Below, piece by piece: positions 15,255-24,176 of a stretch of 34,010 bases of DNA. The notes under the pieces were generated by a model. It made no database searches, had not been told where the DNA came from, and saw only the letters and a program-made list of their open reading frames with translations. Origin of the DNA: Lysobacterales bacterium (lineage in GTDB: Bacteria; Pseudomonadota; Gammaproteobacteria; Xanthomonadales; SZUA-36); contig JAKITK010000034.1 in assembly GCA_021648125.1 (NCBI GenBank), positions 1 to 34,010 of the forward strand. The letters are read 5' to 3'. Position 1 is the first letter of the stretch; every line of letters begins with the position of its first letter. The translations under genes and the position numbers were made by a program.

Positions 15255-17648
15255 ATGAAACCGCAAAAAGTTAATATATCCAATGTTTTACAGCGCACTA
15301 GCATCGCCAGCGCAATCTCAATAGCTCTACTTTCCAGCGCAAACATCTGGGCCGAAGAAACGGCGCAGGAACCCACGGCAATGGAAACTGTAACCGTCAC
15401 CGCTAACCGCCGGGAAGAGACCGTCTTGGAAATCCCCTATAACATCTCGGCCGTTACCGGCGACTTTATCAACAACGCGCAGATTAACGACAATGCAGAA
15501 CTGATGCGATATATTCCGGGGGTTACCGTTGTCGACCGCGGCCAGAGAAACTCTGGGGTCATTAACTCCATCATGATCCGCGGCTTGAATGTCGATGGTT
15601 CTGCATTTGGAGATTATGCTCTTTCCACGGTACCCACGGTTTCCACCTACATAAATGACACCCCAGTCTATGCAAACTTTGTACTCAAAGACCTTGACCG
15701 GGTTGAAGTATTGCGCGGGCCCCAGGGAACACTCTATGGTTCTGGTTCATTGGGCGGGACAGTTAAGTATATTCTCAACAAACCGGATATCTCTGAGTTT
15801 TTCGGTAAAGTCACTACCGACCTGAGCTCAACCGAAGGTTCCGACGGCCTCAGTTGGGCTGCCGACCTGATGCTTAACATTCCCCTCGGAGATACTATGG
15901 CGGTACGCTTTGTTGGCGGAAAGATTGATTATTCAGGTATTACCGACTATGTAAATATCTATGAGCTTGATGCAAACCGTATTCCGATTGCTCCCGATGG
16001 CCCGCTTGCCGGTACGGCGAAATACAAGAGTGTGAAAGATGCCGATACTGTCGATATTGATTATGGTCGGCTGTCTTTCCTGTTTGAGCCCAATGATTCA
16101 TTCTCCGTACTAGTTCTCTACCAGACCCAGTCCGATGACATTGGTGGTCGGCGCCAGCAAACAGTAGGTAAAGACGGCCGGGGTGAGGATTATAAAGATT
16201 ACCAGAATGGTTCCATCCAGCTCGAACCTTCATCTCGTGATGTTGATATGCTCAGTCTGGAAATGGACCTCGACCTCGGCTTTGCGACCCTCACCAGTAG
16301 CACATCCAGCTATGATCAGAACGGTGAGAGCATCAGTGAAAATACTGGGTTCTATGCCCAGAACAATTGGCTTGCCGGGTTTTACTATAACTACCCGCGA
16401 CCCATGGCAGAAGCCAGGCGCAGCTATGCTGATGAGGCATTTATCCAGGAACTGCGTCTGGTTTCAGATACCGGCGGAAAGTTTGACTACATTGTCGGCG
16501 CGTTTTACCTAGACCAGGATCTCGACGCCACACAGGAAAGCTACCTGCGCGGTTTTAAAATCTGGGCGGATAATGCTTTCGGCCCCGGGGTTGTGGTCAG
16601 CGACCGAGATTTCAACTACAACCGAAAACAAAGTTATACCGACCTTTCCTTATATGGCGAGCTTACCTGGCACTTTACAGACTCCTTCCGGATGACCTTC
16701 GGTGGCCGTTACTACGACACAAAATTTGTTAATACTACGGTTATGGCTGTTGGGCTATACGCAGGCTTTTCACCCGAAGATACCGCTTATTTCAAAGATA
16801 CCGATAGCGGCACCCTGTTTAAAGCGAATTTCTCTCTGGATCTGGGTGACAACCAGCTCCTGTATGGCACCATCTCCGAAGGCTATCGTCGCGGCGGTGC
16901 TAATGCAGTGCCTATAAGCGGCGTTTTTGCTGAAAATCCTGCTTGGCAATTCTATAAGCCTGACAGTGTGACCAACTACGAGTTTGGCATCAAGGGCCTC
17001 GCCGGTCGTATCCAGTATAATTTCGCTGCCTTCTATATGGACTGGGAAGACATTCAGATCAACACAGCAACAACCAACTGGGGGTTTTTTGCCGCTCAAA
17101 ACGGTGGCGGTGCCAGAAGCATGGGGTTGGAAGCAGAATTGTCCGGCTCTCTCGGTGATGAAGCACAGTGGCAGTACGGCCTCGGCTATGCTTATGTAAA
17201 TGCAGAGCTGACGGATGATGTATTCGCACCCAGCGATCCTGGTCAAATGTTCCCGGTTGCGAGCGACGGCACCCGCCTGCCGGGCACCCCTGAGCACTCA
17301 TTCAATGCCTTTATTGCCAATACCCAGGCATTCGCCAACGGCTGGTACTGGACCAATCGTGCCGGGCTTTATGCCCAATCAGATACTGAAAATGCTATTA
17401 GTTCTTCTGTCCGTTTTGCTGAAACCATGAATGGTTTTGCGCTGTTGGATCTTGCTTCCAGTCTTGTAATCCAAAACTGGACTACTACCTTATGGATCAA
17501 AAATGTGGCCAATGAAAAGGGCGTAACTGGCGTCTTCAAAGAAGAGTATATGGGAACATCGCCGGACCAAAATTATTTTGGTAATGGTTCCAAACAGTTT
17601 ATTGCGACCCCGAGAACTATTGGCATAACCGTCTCGTTTGACTTTTAA
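15255..17648 (+). CDS. TonB-dependent outer-membrane receptor
   Basis: A 797-residue receptor for energy-dependent uptake across the outer membrane. A signal peptide (about 1-33, ending ANIWAEE) is followed by a TonB-box-like ETVTVTANRR (44-53), a plug domain (about 55-170, with SIMIRGLNVDG and VEVLRGPQGTLYGSGSLGG) and a 22-strand-type barrel ending in SFDF, with the usual terminal aromatic. The length fits the family, and the sequence resembles the broad marine TonB receptor group rather than a defined siderophore receptor. A strong terminator follows, so it is its own transcript. The substrate is unknown; neighbours suggest an organic ligand. Confidence 0.92.
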   Translation: MKPQKVNISNVLQRTSIASAISIALLSSANIWAEETAQEPTAMETVTVTANRREETVLEIPYNISAVTGDFINNAQINDNAELMRYIPGVTVVDRGQRNSGVINSIMIRGLNVDGSAFGDYALSTVPTVSTYINDTPVYANFVLKDLDRVEVLRGPQGTLYGSGSLGGTVKYILNKPDISEFFGKVTTDLSSTEGSDGLSWAADLMLNIPLGDTMAVRFVGGKIDYSGITDYVNIYELDANRIPIAPDGPLAGTAKYKSVKDADTVDIDYGRLSFLFEPNDSFSVLVLYQTQSDDIGGRRQQTVGKDGRGEDYKDYQNGSIQLEPSSRDVDMLSLEMDLDLGFATLTSSTSSYDQNGESISENTGFYAQNNWLAGFYYNYPRPMAEARRSYADEAFIQELRLVSDTGGKFDYIVGAFYLDQDLDATQESYLRGFKIWADNAFGPGVVVSDRDFNYNRKQSYTDLSLYGELTWHFTDSFRMTFGGRYYDTKFVNTTVMAVGLYAGFSPEDTAYFKDTDSGTLFKANFSLDLGDNQLLYGTISEGYRRGGANAVPISGVFAENPAWQFYKPDSVTNYEFGIKGLAGRIQYNFAAFYMDWEDIQINTATTNWGFFAAQNGGGARSMGLEAELSGSLGDEAQWQYGLGYAYVNAELTDDVFAPSDPGQMFPVASDGTRLPGTPEHSFNAFIANTQAFANGWYWTNRAGLYAQSDTENAISSSVRFAETMNGFALLDLASSLVIQNWTTTLWIKNVANEKGVTGVFKEEYMGTSPDQNYFGNGSKQFIATPRTIGITVSFDF

Positions 17649-17672
17649 ATCTGCCGAAAAACCTTTCAAAAG

Positions 17673-17698
17673 GGCACAACTCGTTGTGCCTTTTTTTT
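17673..17698 (+). terminator. Strong Rho-independent terminator after TonB receptor
   Basis: GGCACAAC (17673-17680) and GTTGTGCC (17683-17690) pair perfectly across a 2-base TC gap and are followed by eight T. It lies 10 bases before the sulfotransferase start, separating receptor and downstream genes or lowering downstream expression. Confidence 0.93.
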
Positions 17699-17708
17699 AA
17701 TTGAAGTT

Positions 17709-19313
17709 ATGATAGAACCGTCCAAATTTATATATATGGCCCAACCTTTGCCCCACTCAAATAAAGCGACAGCATTGCAACAGGTAAAGCAGTTGATCCT
17801 AGATCGACAACTGCCCGCCGCCATTGCCCTGGCACGGGAATCTCTCAAGAAGAATCCAACATTTGTTGGCATGTGTATCCTGCTCAGCCAGGCGTATCAA
17901 CAAAACTCTGAATTTGACAAAATGCTGGCAAGTGCCCGGCGTGTGCACAAGCTACAATCACAGCACTTCAGCACCAATGTTCGGCTTATCGAGTGCCTGA
18001 TTTATTCCGGTGAAATCCGCGAGGCTATCCAGAGCCTCGATCATTTACATCAACATCTGCTCAACAATCCTGAAAAACTGGCGAAGCTGTCAGAACTCTA
18101 CCTGCATTGCGCCCAATTTTATAAAGTAGATATAACCCTGGAGGAAGCCGTTAAGCTGGCGCCAACAGAGCCACAATACCGCTATAACCTGGCTGCTGCC
18201 AAGGTGGCGCTAGGAGACTTTGCTGCAGCCGGTGAACTACTGCAGGGTGTAATCCAACAACACCCGCAAGATTTTGACGCCTACTATAGTCGCAGCACCC
18301 TGCAACAACAAACACCCGGGAACAATCACATAAAGGAGTTGGAAAATAATCTCCGGCGCTGGCGCTCAAAACCCGCTGCTACCATTACCTTAGGTTACGC
18401 CTTGGCAAAGGAGCTCGAAGACCTCGGCGAATACCAACGCGCGTTTAAATACCTTGAAATGGCCGCTGCTGCCCGCCGCAAGCAAATGCGCTATAAGGTA
18501 GAAAATGATACCCAGACTCTGGGGCAAATTGCCAAAACTTTTTCAACCGACCTAAGCAGCCGAGCTTCGAAATCAGTAGAAAGGCCTGTTTTCATACTCG
18601 GTTTACCCCGTAGCGGCACTACCCTGCTTGAACGGATGCTTTCCAGCCATTCCGAGGTTGGCAGCCTGGGCGAAGTTAACAGCTTTGCTTTCTCGCTGAT
18701 GCATTGCATCGGCACCAATAGCGGTAAAACAGACCTGATAAAACGCTCTACCACTGCTGATTTTAACCGACTTGCCGAAATTTACAGTCATGCTACCAAG
18801 GGCTATGGCGTTGACGGAAAACGCCTGATCGATAAAACACCACTTAATTTTCTCTATCTGGGACTAATTAAGCTGGCGTTCCCGCATGCCAGTATTATTC
18901 ATCTAAAACGCCACCCGCTGGATAGCTGCTTTGCCATTTATAAAACCCTGTTCCGCATGGGCTACCCCTTTTCCTACAGCCTTGATGACCTGGGTCAATA
19001 CTACATTGCCTATCATCGATTGATGGAGCACTGGCGAAACACTTTTCCCGGTGGTGGTTTTCTTGACATCGAATATGCGACGCTGGTGAACCAGCCTGAA
19101 GAGCAAGCACGTCGCCTAGTCGACTTCTGCGAACTGCGGTGGGAGGCAAAGATTATGGATTTCCACGCACAGCCATCACCATCAGCCACTGCCAGTGCCG
19201 CCCAGGTGCGCCAACCAGTTTACACCAGCTCGGTAGGCCGTTGGAAACAATACACACAACAGCTACAGCCTCTGCGGCAACAGTTGACAGTGGCTGGGAT
19301 CGATTGTGCCTAG
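17709..19313 (+). CDS. TPR-containing sulfotransferase
   Basis: The 534-residue protein joins TPR-like helical repeats (about 20-275) to a sulfotransferase domain. The PAPS 5'-phosphosulfate loop is GLPRSGTT (298-305), and the 3'-phosphate site is Arg401 and Ser406 in LKRHPLDSCF. Such enzymes transfer sulfate from PAPS to an acceptor; the TPR part probably binds a protein or peptide partner. There is no signal peptide, so it should be cytoplasmic. The start follows the terminator closely with a weak RBS; Met10 at 17736 is an alternative. TPR-sulfotransferases next to TonB receptors recur in marine gammaproteobacteria as I recall, but the acceptor is unknown. Confidence 0.88.
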   Translation: MIEPSKFIYMAQPLPHSNKATALQQVKQLILDRQLPAAIALARESLKKNPTFVGMCILLSQAYQQNSEFDKMLASARRVHKLQSQHFSTNVRLIECLIYSGEIREAIQSLDHLHQHLLNNPEKLAKLSELYLHCAQFYKVDITLEEAVKLAPTEPQYRYNLAAAKVALGDFAAAGELLQGVIQQHPQDFDAYYSRSTLQQQTPGNNHIKELENNLRRWRSKPAATITLGYALAKELEDLGEYQRAFKYLEMAAAARRKQMRYKVENDTQTLGQIAKTFSTDLSSRASKSVERPVFILGLPRSGTTLLERMLSSHSEVGSLGEVNSFAFSLMHCIGTNSGKTDLIKRSTTADFNRLAEIYSHATKGYGVDGKRLIDKTPLNFLYLGLIKLAFPHASIIHLKRHPLDSCFAIYKTLFRMGYPFSYSLDDLGQYYIAYHRLMEHWRNTFPGGGFLDIEYATLVNQPEEQARRLVDFCELRWEAKIMDFHAQPSPSATASAAQVRQPVYTSSVGRWKQYTQQLQPLRQQLTVAGIDCA

Positions 19314-21027
19314 CCGCATACAGGTCATCTTCAACCTGCTAATGTTCTTTGGCCTCGCTGGCACGCTTCAGGCAGAGGACTCACAAAATCAAATCAGCTT
19401 TGAATGGCTGAAACAAACGATAGCCCCTACCAGCCCGGTGAACACCTCCGCATTCGTCCGCCCGCCACAAGCGAAGCCAGCCGACAGCTCTTTCTCTGGA
19501 CAGCTGGAGCTTAGTACCGGAAAAACGCCCACATATTTCAAGTTGCTGAAAGATTCTTTCAAAACTACAAAATCACAATCTGCACGGATAGCCGAGTTAC
19601 CTCGTATCGCGTTTAATTTTGTTCAGACAGGCGATAATATTGTTCCTGAAATACGCTCGCTAATCACAGGAGACCACCCTTACTGGGAATGGTTGGTCGG
19701 ACCTGGAAAAATCTGGGTATATGCAGCCGACCCGGGGTTTTACCGTATCGCTCTACCGCTTAGCTTGCAGGAAAAAAACGCTAACTGCACACATAACGGT
19801 TACTTGCTGATTCTGCTTCAGAAGAACGGAGGAAGCGGGCCGGGATTGTTGCAAATTACGGCTGAAACCTGCGGATATTTACAGTTCGACATGGTCGCGA
19901 AAATGGATGTTGCCTTCACTCCGAAGGCTATCGCCCGGCAAGACGAGCTGATTAATGAGTTCAAACTAGAAAGGCAAAACCGGCTTCCGAGCTTTACCAT
20001 CAACGAACTCACCAAAGACTATCCACAGCTGGATATCAACACCCTGCTAGGCACAAAACAACGGCAAGCAATAACATCCGGCTTAGTGATTAATGGAAAA
20101 CATTATCGCCTGCACTGTGGCGGCCGTTATGGTCCTGAGCCTTATTGTGACGAGCTTGCCTTACCTTCTTATTCAACTGCGAAAAGTATTTTTGCCGGCA
20201 TCGCACTGATGCGTATGGAAGCAAAATACCCCGGGGTTGGCAATATCGCTGTGACCCGGGTTATCCCGGAGTGCGCTGATACGCTTTGGCGGGGAGTGAG
20301 CTTGAATCATTTACTGAATATGCGCAGCGGTAACTACCGTAGCCGTAAGGCCGAAGCTGATGAAGCCAGCGAGCGGATGGTGGATTTTTTTGTTGCTACA
20401 AGCCACGCCGAAAAACTTGAGCTTGCCTGCAACATGTTTCCGCGCAAAACCAAGCCCGGCAAACACTTTGTCTACCACACCTCCGATACCTACCTCGCAG
20501 GTGTGATGCTAAACCGCTTATACCAGCGCTTTGAGGGAAAAACGGATATTTATACCGATTGGTTTGCAGCAGACTTATGGAAAGACCTGGGGCTTTCACC
20601 CCTGCTGGCCACAACAAAGCGCACTTACGATAAAGTTAAACAACCTTTAACCGGTGTTGGTTTAACCTATAACATTGATGACATCATTAAAATCTCACAA
20701 TTTCTTTTTTCCCAGCTAGAAACCAGCACACCGATCCTCGACCGCAAGCTATTGGCTAACGCCTTGCAGCGCGATCCAGTGAGCTTGAATTTTGTCGGCG
20801 ACAGCCCCGAACTAGCTTACAATAGTGGCTTTTGGGCCTTGGAAGTCAGTAAAAGCTTGGGCTGTAAAAACCCTCGATGGATTCCCTTTATGTCTGGCTA
20901 TGGCGGAATAACCATAGCCCTAATTTCACCTGAGCTGATGTATTACAACTATGCCGATGACTATCAGTATCGCTGGCTGGCGGTAGTAAAAGAGCTCGGC
21001 CGCCAATTTGATCTTTGTGAGGAGTAA
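19306..21027 (+). CDS. Exported serine hydrolase, beta-lactamase/PBP fold
   Basis: This 573-residue protein starts with GTG inside the end of the sulfotransferase gene (8-base overlap), suggesting coupled translation. A signal peptide (about 1-23, ending LQAED) precedes an unassigned N-terminal region (about 24-240). The C-terminal half looks like a serine beta-lactamase family protein: Ser290 and Lys293 in SYSTAKS, a Tyr390 motif VYHTSDTYLAG, and GYGG (531-534) where the third motif would lie. This family includes class C beta-lactamases, esterases and D-peptidases. The substrate is not predictable. It should act in the periplasm. An ATG at 19342 would truncate the signal peptide, so GTG is preferred. 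Confidence 0.75.
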   Translation: MPSRIQVIFNLLMFFGLAGTLQAEDSQNQISFEWLKQTIAPTSPVNTSAFVRPPQAKPADSSFSGQLELSTGKTPTYFKLLKDSFKTTKSQSARIAELPRIAFNFVQTGDNIVPEIRSLITGDHPYWEWLVGPGKIWVYAADPGFYRIALPLSLQEKNANCTHNGYLLILLQKNGGSGPGLLQITAETCGYLQFDMVAKMDVAFTPKAIARQDELINEFKLERQNRLPSFTINELTKDYPQLDINTLLGTKQRQAITSGLVINGKHYRLHCGGRYGPEPYCDELALPSYSTAKSIFAGIALMRMEAKYPGVGNIAVTRVIPECADTLWRGVSLNHLLNMRSGNYRSRKAEADEASERMVDFFVATSHAEKLELACNMFPRKTKPGKHFVYHTSDTYLAGVMLNRLYQRFEGKTDIYTDWFAADLWKDLGLSPLLATTKRTYDKVKQPLTGVGLTYNIDDIIKISQFLFSQLETSTPILDRKLLANALQRDPVSLNFVGDSPELAYNSGFWALEVSKSLGCKNPRWIPFMSGYGGITIALISPELMYYNYADDYQYRWLAVVKELGRQFDLCEE

Positions 21028-21031
21028 TCTA

Positions 21032-22198
21032 TTGTTCACTTTCCCAAAAACCAAAGCCAATAGCATGGTGACCCGCGTATTGCTGGCATTCCTGACCACT
21101 GCCGGCCTGTTCTATGTCAACATCATGCCGGCCCTGGTTGACGGCCTTAAAGAAGCCCTGCACTTTAGTAACCAGCAAGCCGGATTAATAGGCTCGGCGA
21201 ATGTTTATGGTGCCGCCGTCGGAGCTTTTGCTGTGGTCTTTTTCGTACATAAAATCCAGTGGCGAAAAATTGCCATACTGTTCCTCTCCGGCCTGATAAT
21301 TATAGACCTGATATCGATTAATATAACTTCAGCAACACCACTAACTATCATCCGTTTTTTTCATGGCTGTATCGGCGGTGCATTGGTGGGTATCGGCTTT
21401 GCTACTATTGTTAAAACAAAGGCTCCTGATCGCACATTCGGCATGTTGTTGCTGGTGCAATTTGGTTTTGGTGGTCTGGGCATGTTATTAATACCGCAAC
21501 TGGTAGAACAATTCGGCATCAGCGTGCTGTATATCAGCCTGATACTTTTCAGCTTGGCTACCTTGCTGATGGTCCCGTTTATACCAGATTTCGATCATCT
21601 TGAAAGCAAAAAACCTTCTGGCTCAAGCTGGAAAATGCTAGCCAGCAAACCCCTCATCCTCGCCCTGATAGCTATCTTCCTGTTCCAGGCCGCCAATATG
21701 GGGCTCTACGCCTTCATTGTCGGCCTGGGAAAGCATTATGGTCTTAGCATTGAGTTTATTAGCGTTACCCTGGCATGGGCAGCCTGGGTTGGGATCGCCG
21801 GAGCCGTGTTGGTGATCTGGCTTTCAACCCGATACGGTCTATCAAAACCACTGATTTTTGGCATCAGCCTGACAGCTCTTGGTACATGGGCACTCATATA
21901 CAGCGGTAACCACACTATCTGGATTCTTGCCAATATGGGGGTTGGGATTACCTGGGCCTTTGTGATTCCTTATCTGTTTTCAATTTGCGCGAAACTGGAC
22001 ACCAACGGTCAAATTGCAGCCATGAGTGGAATGGCCTCAAAACTTGGGCTTGCATCAGGGCCTGTGGTCACCGGTATCCTTTTAGGCACAGATAACTATC
22101 AACGGGTGATTATTATAGCCACCGTTATTATATTACTGAGCCTGGTGGTGGCGCTGGCCGCTGTGAAGTCACTACCCGGAGGAGTAAAAACTATTTAA
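21032..22198 (+). CDS. Major facilitator superfamily transporter
   Basis: The roughly 388-residue protein has 12 predicted membrane helices and MFS features, including an N-terminal GLFYVNIMPALVDGLKEAL segment and a YbfB/YjiJ- or CynX-like small-MFS look. I chose TTG at 21032 because a perfect GAGGAG ribosome binding site (21019-21024) lies seven bases upstream. ATG at 21065 is possible; a frame from 21008 would place the RBS inside the gene. It begins four bases after the serine hydrolase stop, completing a three-gene operon. The substrate and direction are unknown. Confidence 0.82.
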   Translation: MFTFPKTKANSMVTRVLLAFLTTAGLFYVNIMPALVDGLKEALHFSNQQAGLIGSANVYGAAVGAFAVVFFVHKIQWRKIAILFLSGLIIIDLISINITSATPLTIIRFFHGCIGGALVGIGFATIVKTKAPDRTFGMLLLVQFGFGGLGMLLIPQLVEQFGISVLYISLILFSLATLLMVPFIPDFDHLESKKPSGSSWKMLASKPLILALIAIFLFQAANMGLYAFIVGLGKHYGLSIEFISVTLAWAAWVGIAGAVLVIWLSTRYGLSKPLIFGISLTALGTWALIYSGNHTIWILANMGVGITWAFVIPYLFSICAKLDTNGQIAAMSGMASKLGLASGPVVTGILLGTDNYQRVIIIATVIILLSLVVALAAVKSLPGGVKTI

Positions 22199-22805
22199 TA
22201 ACCCAGCCAGTAGTGCCACAAATATAAAGTGCGTCAGTTGTTTCATCAAATACCATGCGCCCGTAAGCTTCGGGAGATGAGCAATAGTAATCCAGAGGAA
22301 TACTACCATTTGTAGTGTGTAGTTTAATAAAACCCTCCTCAATGCTTATTTCTGGGAGAATCGGCGGAACTTCGCAATTGACTGTTATACTCCAGTCACT
22401 TAAGTCACCTTCAGCAGCCCCAACCCCCAGATAGAAACCTCTAAACCGCAGAAAGCCAGCGAGGGTTCAGGTGCTAAATCCAACAACAGTACAGATAAAA
22501 ACTGTAGGGTCATCTGGATCAAAACAGATGCCAACAAGTCAATTGAGCCTGAGCAAGAAAATAGGCACATTAAATGCTTGAACAGCAGGGGCTTGTGGGT
22601 CTCGTGGTTGCAGTGCAGAATCGTCTATGTCTGTTTTTCTACCGCTTAGAGTCACAATCAACTCTGTACCCCAACGGCCATTAGCAGAATCATAGCCCAA
22701 ACCTGCAACCAATGGCTTTGGCTGCACAGAGTTAATTGGTAAACCTGTAGTTGTGTCTTTGTCCCCGAGACTTTCCTCAGCAATGCTTGGGAATGCATCT
22801 CCCAT
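22191..22805 (-). pseudogene. Decayed minus-strand frame: TonB receptor fragment plus Cys-containing tail, two in-frame TGA
   Basis: One reading frame runs from 22805 to a TAG at 22191-22193, broken by TGA at 22539-22541 and again at 22467-22469. The first part (LVAGLGYDSANGRWGTELIV, SGRKTDIDDS) resembles the C-terminal barrel of heme/hemoglobin-type TonB receptors. The last part (VNCEVPPILPEISIEEG, MVFDETTDALYICGTTGWV) resembles the Cys-bearing C-termini of some pilin-like or secreted proteins. No start-proximal domain is present, so this is probably a mosaic remnant. It overlaps the MFS gene end by 8 bases, convergently. Confidence 0.6.
22415..22435. repeat. Second copy of the CCCCAGATAGA repeat
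   Basis: These 21 bases match 15062-15082 at 19 positions. Only one arm is present here; no inverted partner is seen nearby. It lies inside the decayed frame. Confidence 0.6.
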
Positions 22806-22957
22806 ATATGGACCATTCCATTAGCAGTGATATATCATGATTAAATTCTTCCGAAAGACTCCTATAAAGCCCTTTTTAATATAGATAAAAAGACAATAAT
22901 ATTGTGCTAGAATAGCAAATACTATATATATGTTGCTACTTAAATAATAAATTCACC

Positions 22958-24082
22958 ATGATTAAAAGAGCCCTTATTAAACAAATCACCAAGAAATTAA
23001 TGGACAAAAAAGTGATTGTATTGCTTGGACCCAGGCAAGTGGGTAAAACAACGCTGTTAAAAAACCACTTTGTCAATGATGAAACATTACTACTCAATGG
23101 AGACGATGCTGACGTGAGGTTACAGTTGTCCAACGCCTCAAGCACCTACCTCAAACAAATTATAGGAAAAAACAAAAGGCTTATTGTTGATGAAGCCCAA
23201 CGCATAGAAAATATAGGGCTGACCTTAAAAATATTGCACGATGAATTGCCCCAGGTAAAAGTCATAGCCACAGGATCATCGGCCTTTGAATTATCCAACA
23301 AAATCAACGAACCGCTAACAGGGAGGAAGTGGGAGTTTAAAATGTGGCCAATATCTATGCAAGAAATGATAGAGCACCGATCCTTGCTAGAAGAATCCCG
23401 ATTATTAGAACACCGCCTGATTTATGGCTGGTATCCCGATGTCATAAATAATCCTGGTGAAGAAATTGATATTTTAAAACAACTCTCTGACAGTTATTTG
23501 TACAAAGACTTGTTGACATGGGAAGACATAAAGAAACCGCAGAAATTAGAAACCTTGGTGCAAGCACTTGCATTTCAAATTGGACAACAGGTTTCTTATC
23601 ATGAATTGGGACAAACTGTCGGTCTCAATAATGAAACAGTTCTGCGTTATATTGGCTTATTGGAAAAAGCCTTTATTATCTTTAGGCTGCCATCATTCAG
23701 CAGAAACTTACGCAATGAGTTGAAAAAGAGCCGCAAAATCTATTTTTATGATGTGGGCATCCGCAATGCCGTTATCAAAAATTGGAACCCTGTGACACTG
23801 CGCCAGGACATTGGTGCCTTATGGGAAAATTTTCTGATAGTCGAACGATTGAAACATAAATCCTACCATGGACTTTATAGCAATGACTATTTCTGGCGCA
23901 ATCAAGCCCAACAGGAAATTGATTTTATCGAAGACTATGCAGGGGTTATTCATGCTTATGAATTCAAATGGAACCCAAAAAGTAAAGCAAAATTCAGTAA
24001 ATCCTTTACCCGTGCTTATGAGAACCATCAATTGATGACAGTCAATAAAAGCAACTATTTAGACTTCACCCAAAAGGAATAA
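22958..24082 (+). CDS. AAA ATPase with DUF4143 domain
   Basis: The 374-residue protein has an AAA_14 ATPase core with Walker A GPRQVGKTT (24-32), Walker B RLIVDEAQ (74-81), sensor-type TGSSAF (105-110) and EPLTGR (118-123), then the DUF4143 C-terminal domain with a nuclease-like fold. These proteins are widespread and often patchily distributed, commonly near mobile regions; their role is not established. The ATG follows an AT-rich region with TATATA boxes but a weak RBS. It stands alone between the decayed frame and the minus-strand unknown genes. Confidence 0.88.
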   Translation: MIKRALIKQITKKLMDKKVIVLLGPRQVGKTTLLKNHFVNDETLLLNGDDADVRLQLSNASSTYLKQIIGKNKRLIVDEAQRIENIGLTLKILHDELPQVKVIATGSSAFELSNKINEPLTGRKWEFKMWPISMQEMIEHRSLLEESRLLEHRLIYGWYPDVINNPGEEIDILKQLSDSYLYKDLLTWEDIKKPQKLETLVQALAFQIGQQVSYHELGQTVGLNNETVLRYIGLLEKAFIIFRLPSFSRNLRNELKKSRKIYFYDVGIRNAVIKNWNPVTLRQDIGALWENFLIVERLKHKSYHGLYSNDYFWRNQAQQEIDFIEDYAGVIHAYEFKWNPKSKAKFSKSFTRAYENHQLMTVNKSNYLDFTQKE

Positions 24083-24176
24083 CCATAACAGTGTTGCCCC
24101 GTTAAAGATAAAGCACTATGTTACAACTGACTGATTGTACAACTGTAATAATGGAACAAATTACAAACTTCTTTAT

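Noticed and set aside
16770-17297. 175-residue minus-strand ORF inside the TonB receptor gene
   Set aside because: Antisense to a well-supported receptor barrel. Long because of codon bias, with no domain.
21008-21031. TTG start at 21008 for the MFS gene
   Set aside because: The GAGGAG ribosome binding site would fall inside the coding region; TTG 21032 is correctly spaced.
22467-22541. In-frame TGA codons as selenocysteine sites
   Set aside because: No selenoprotein family resemblance and no selenocysteine insertion hairpin was recognised; decay is simpler.
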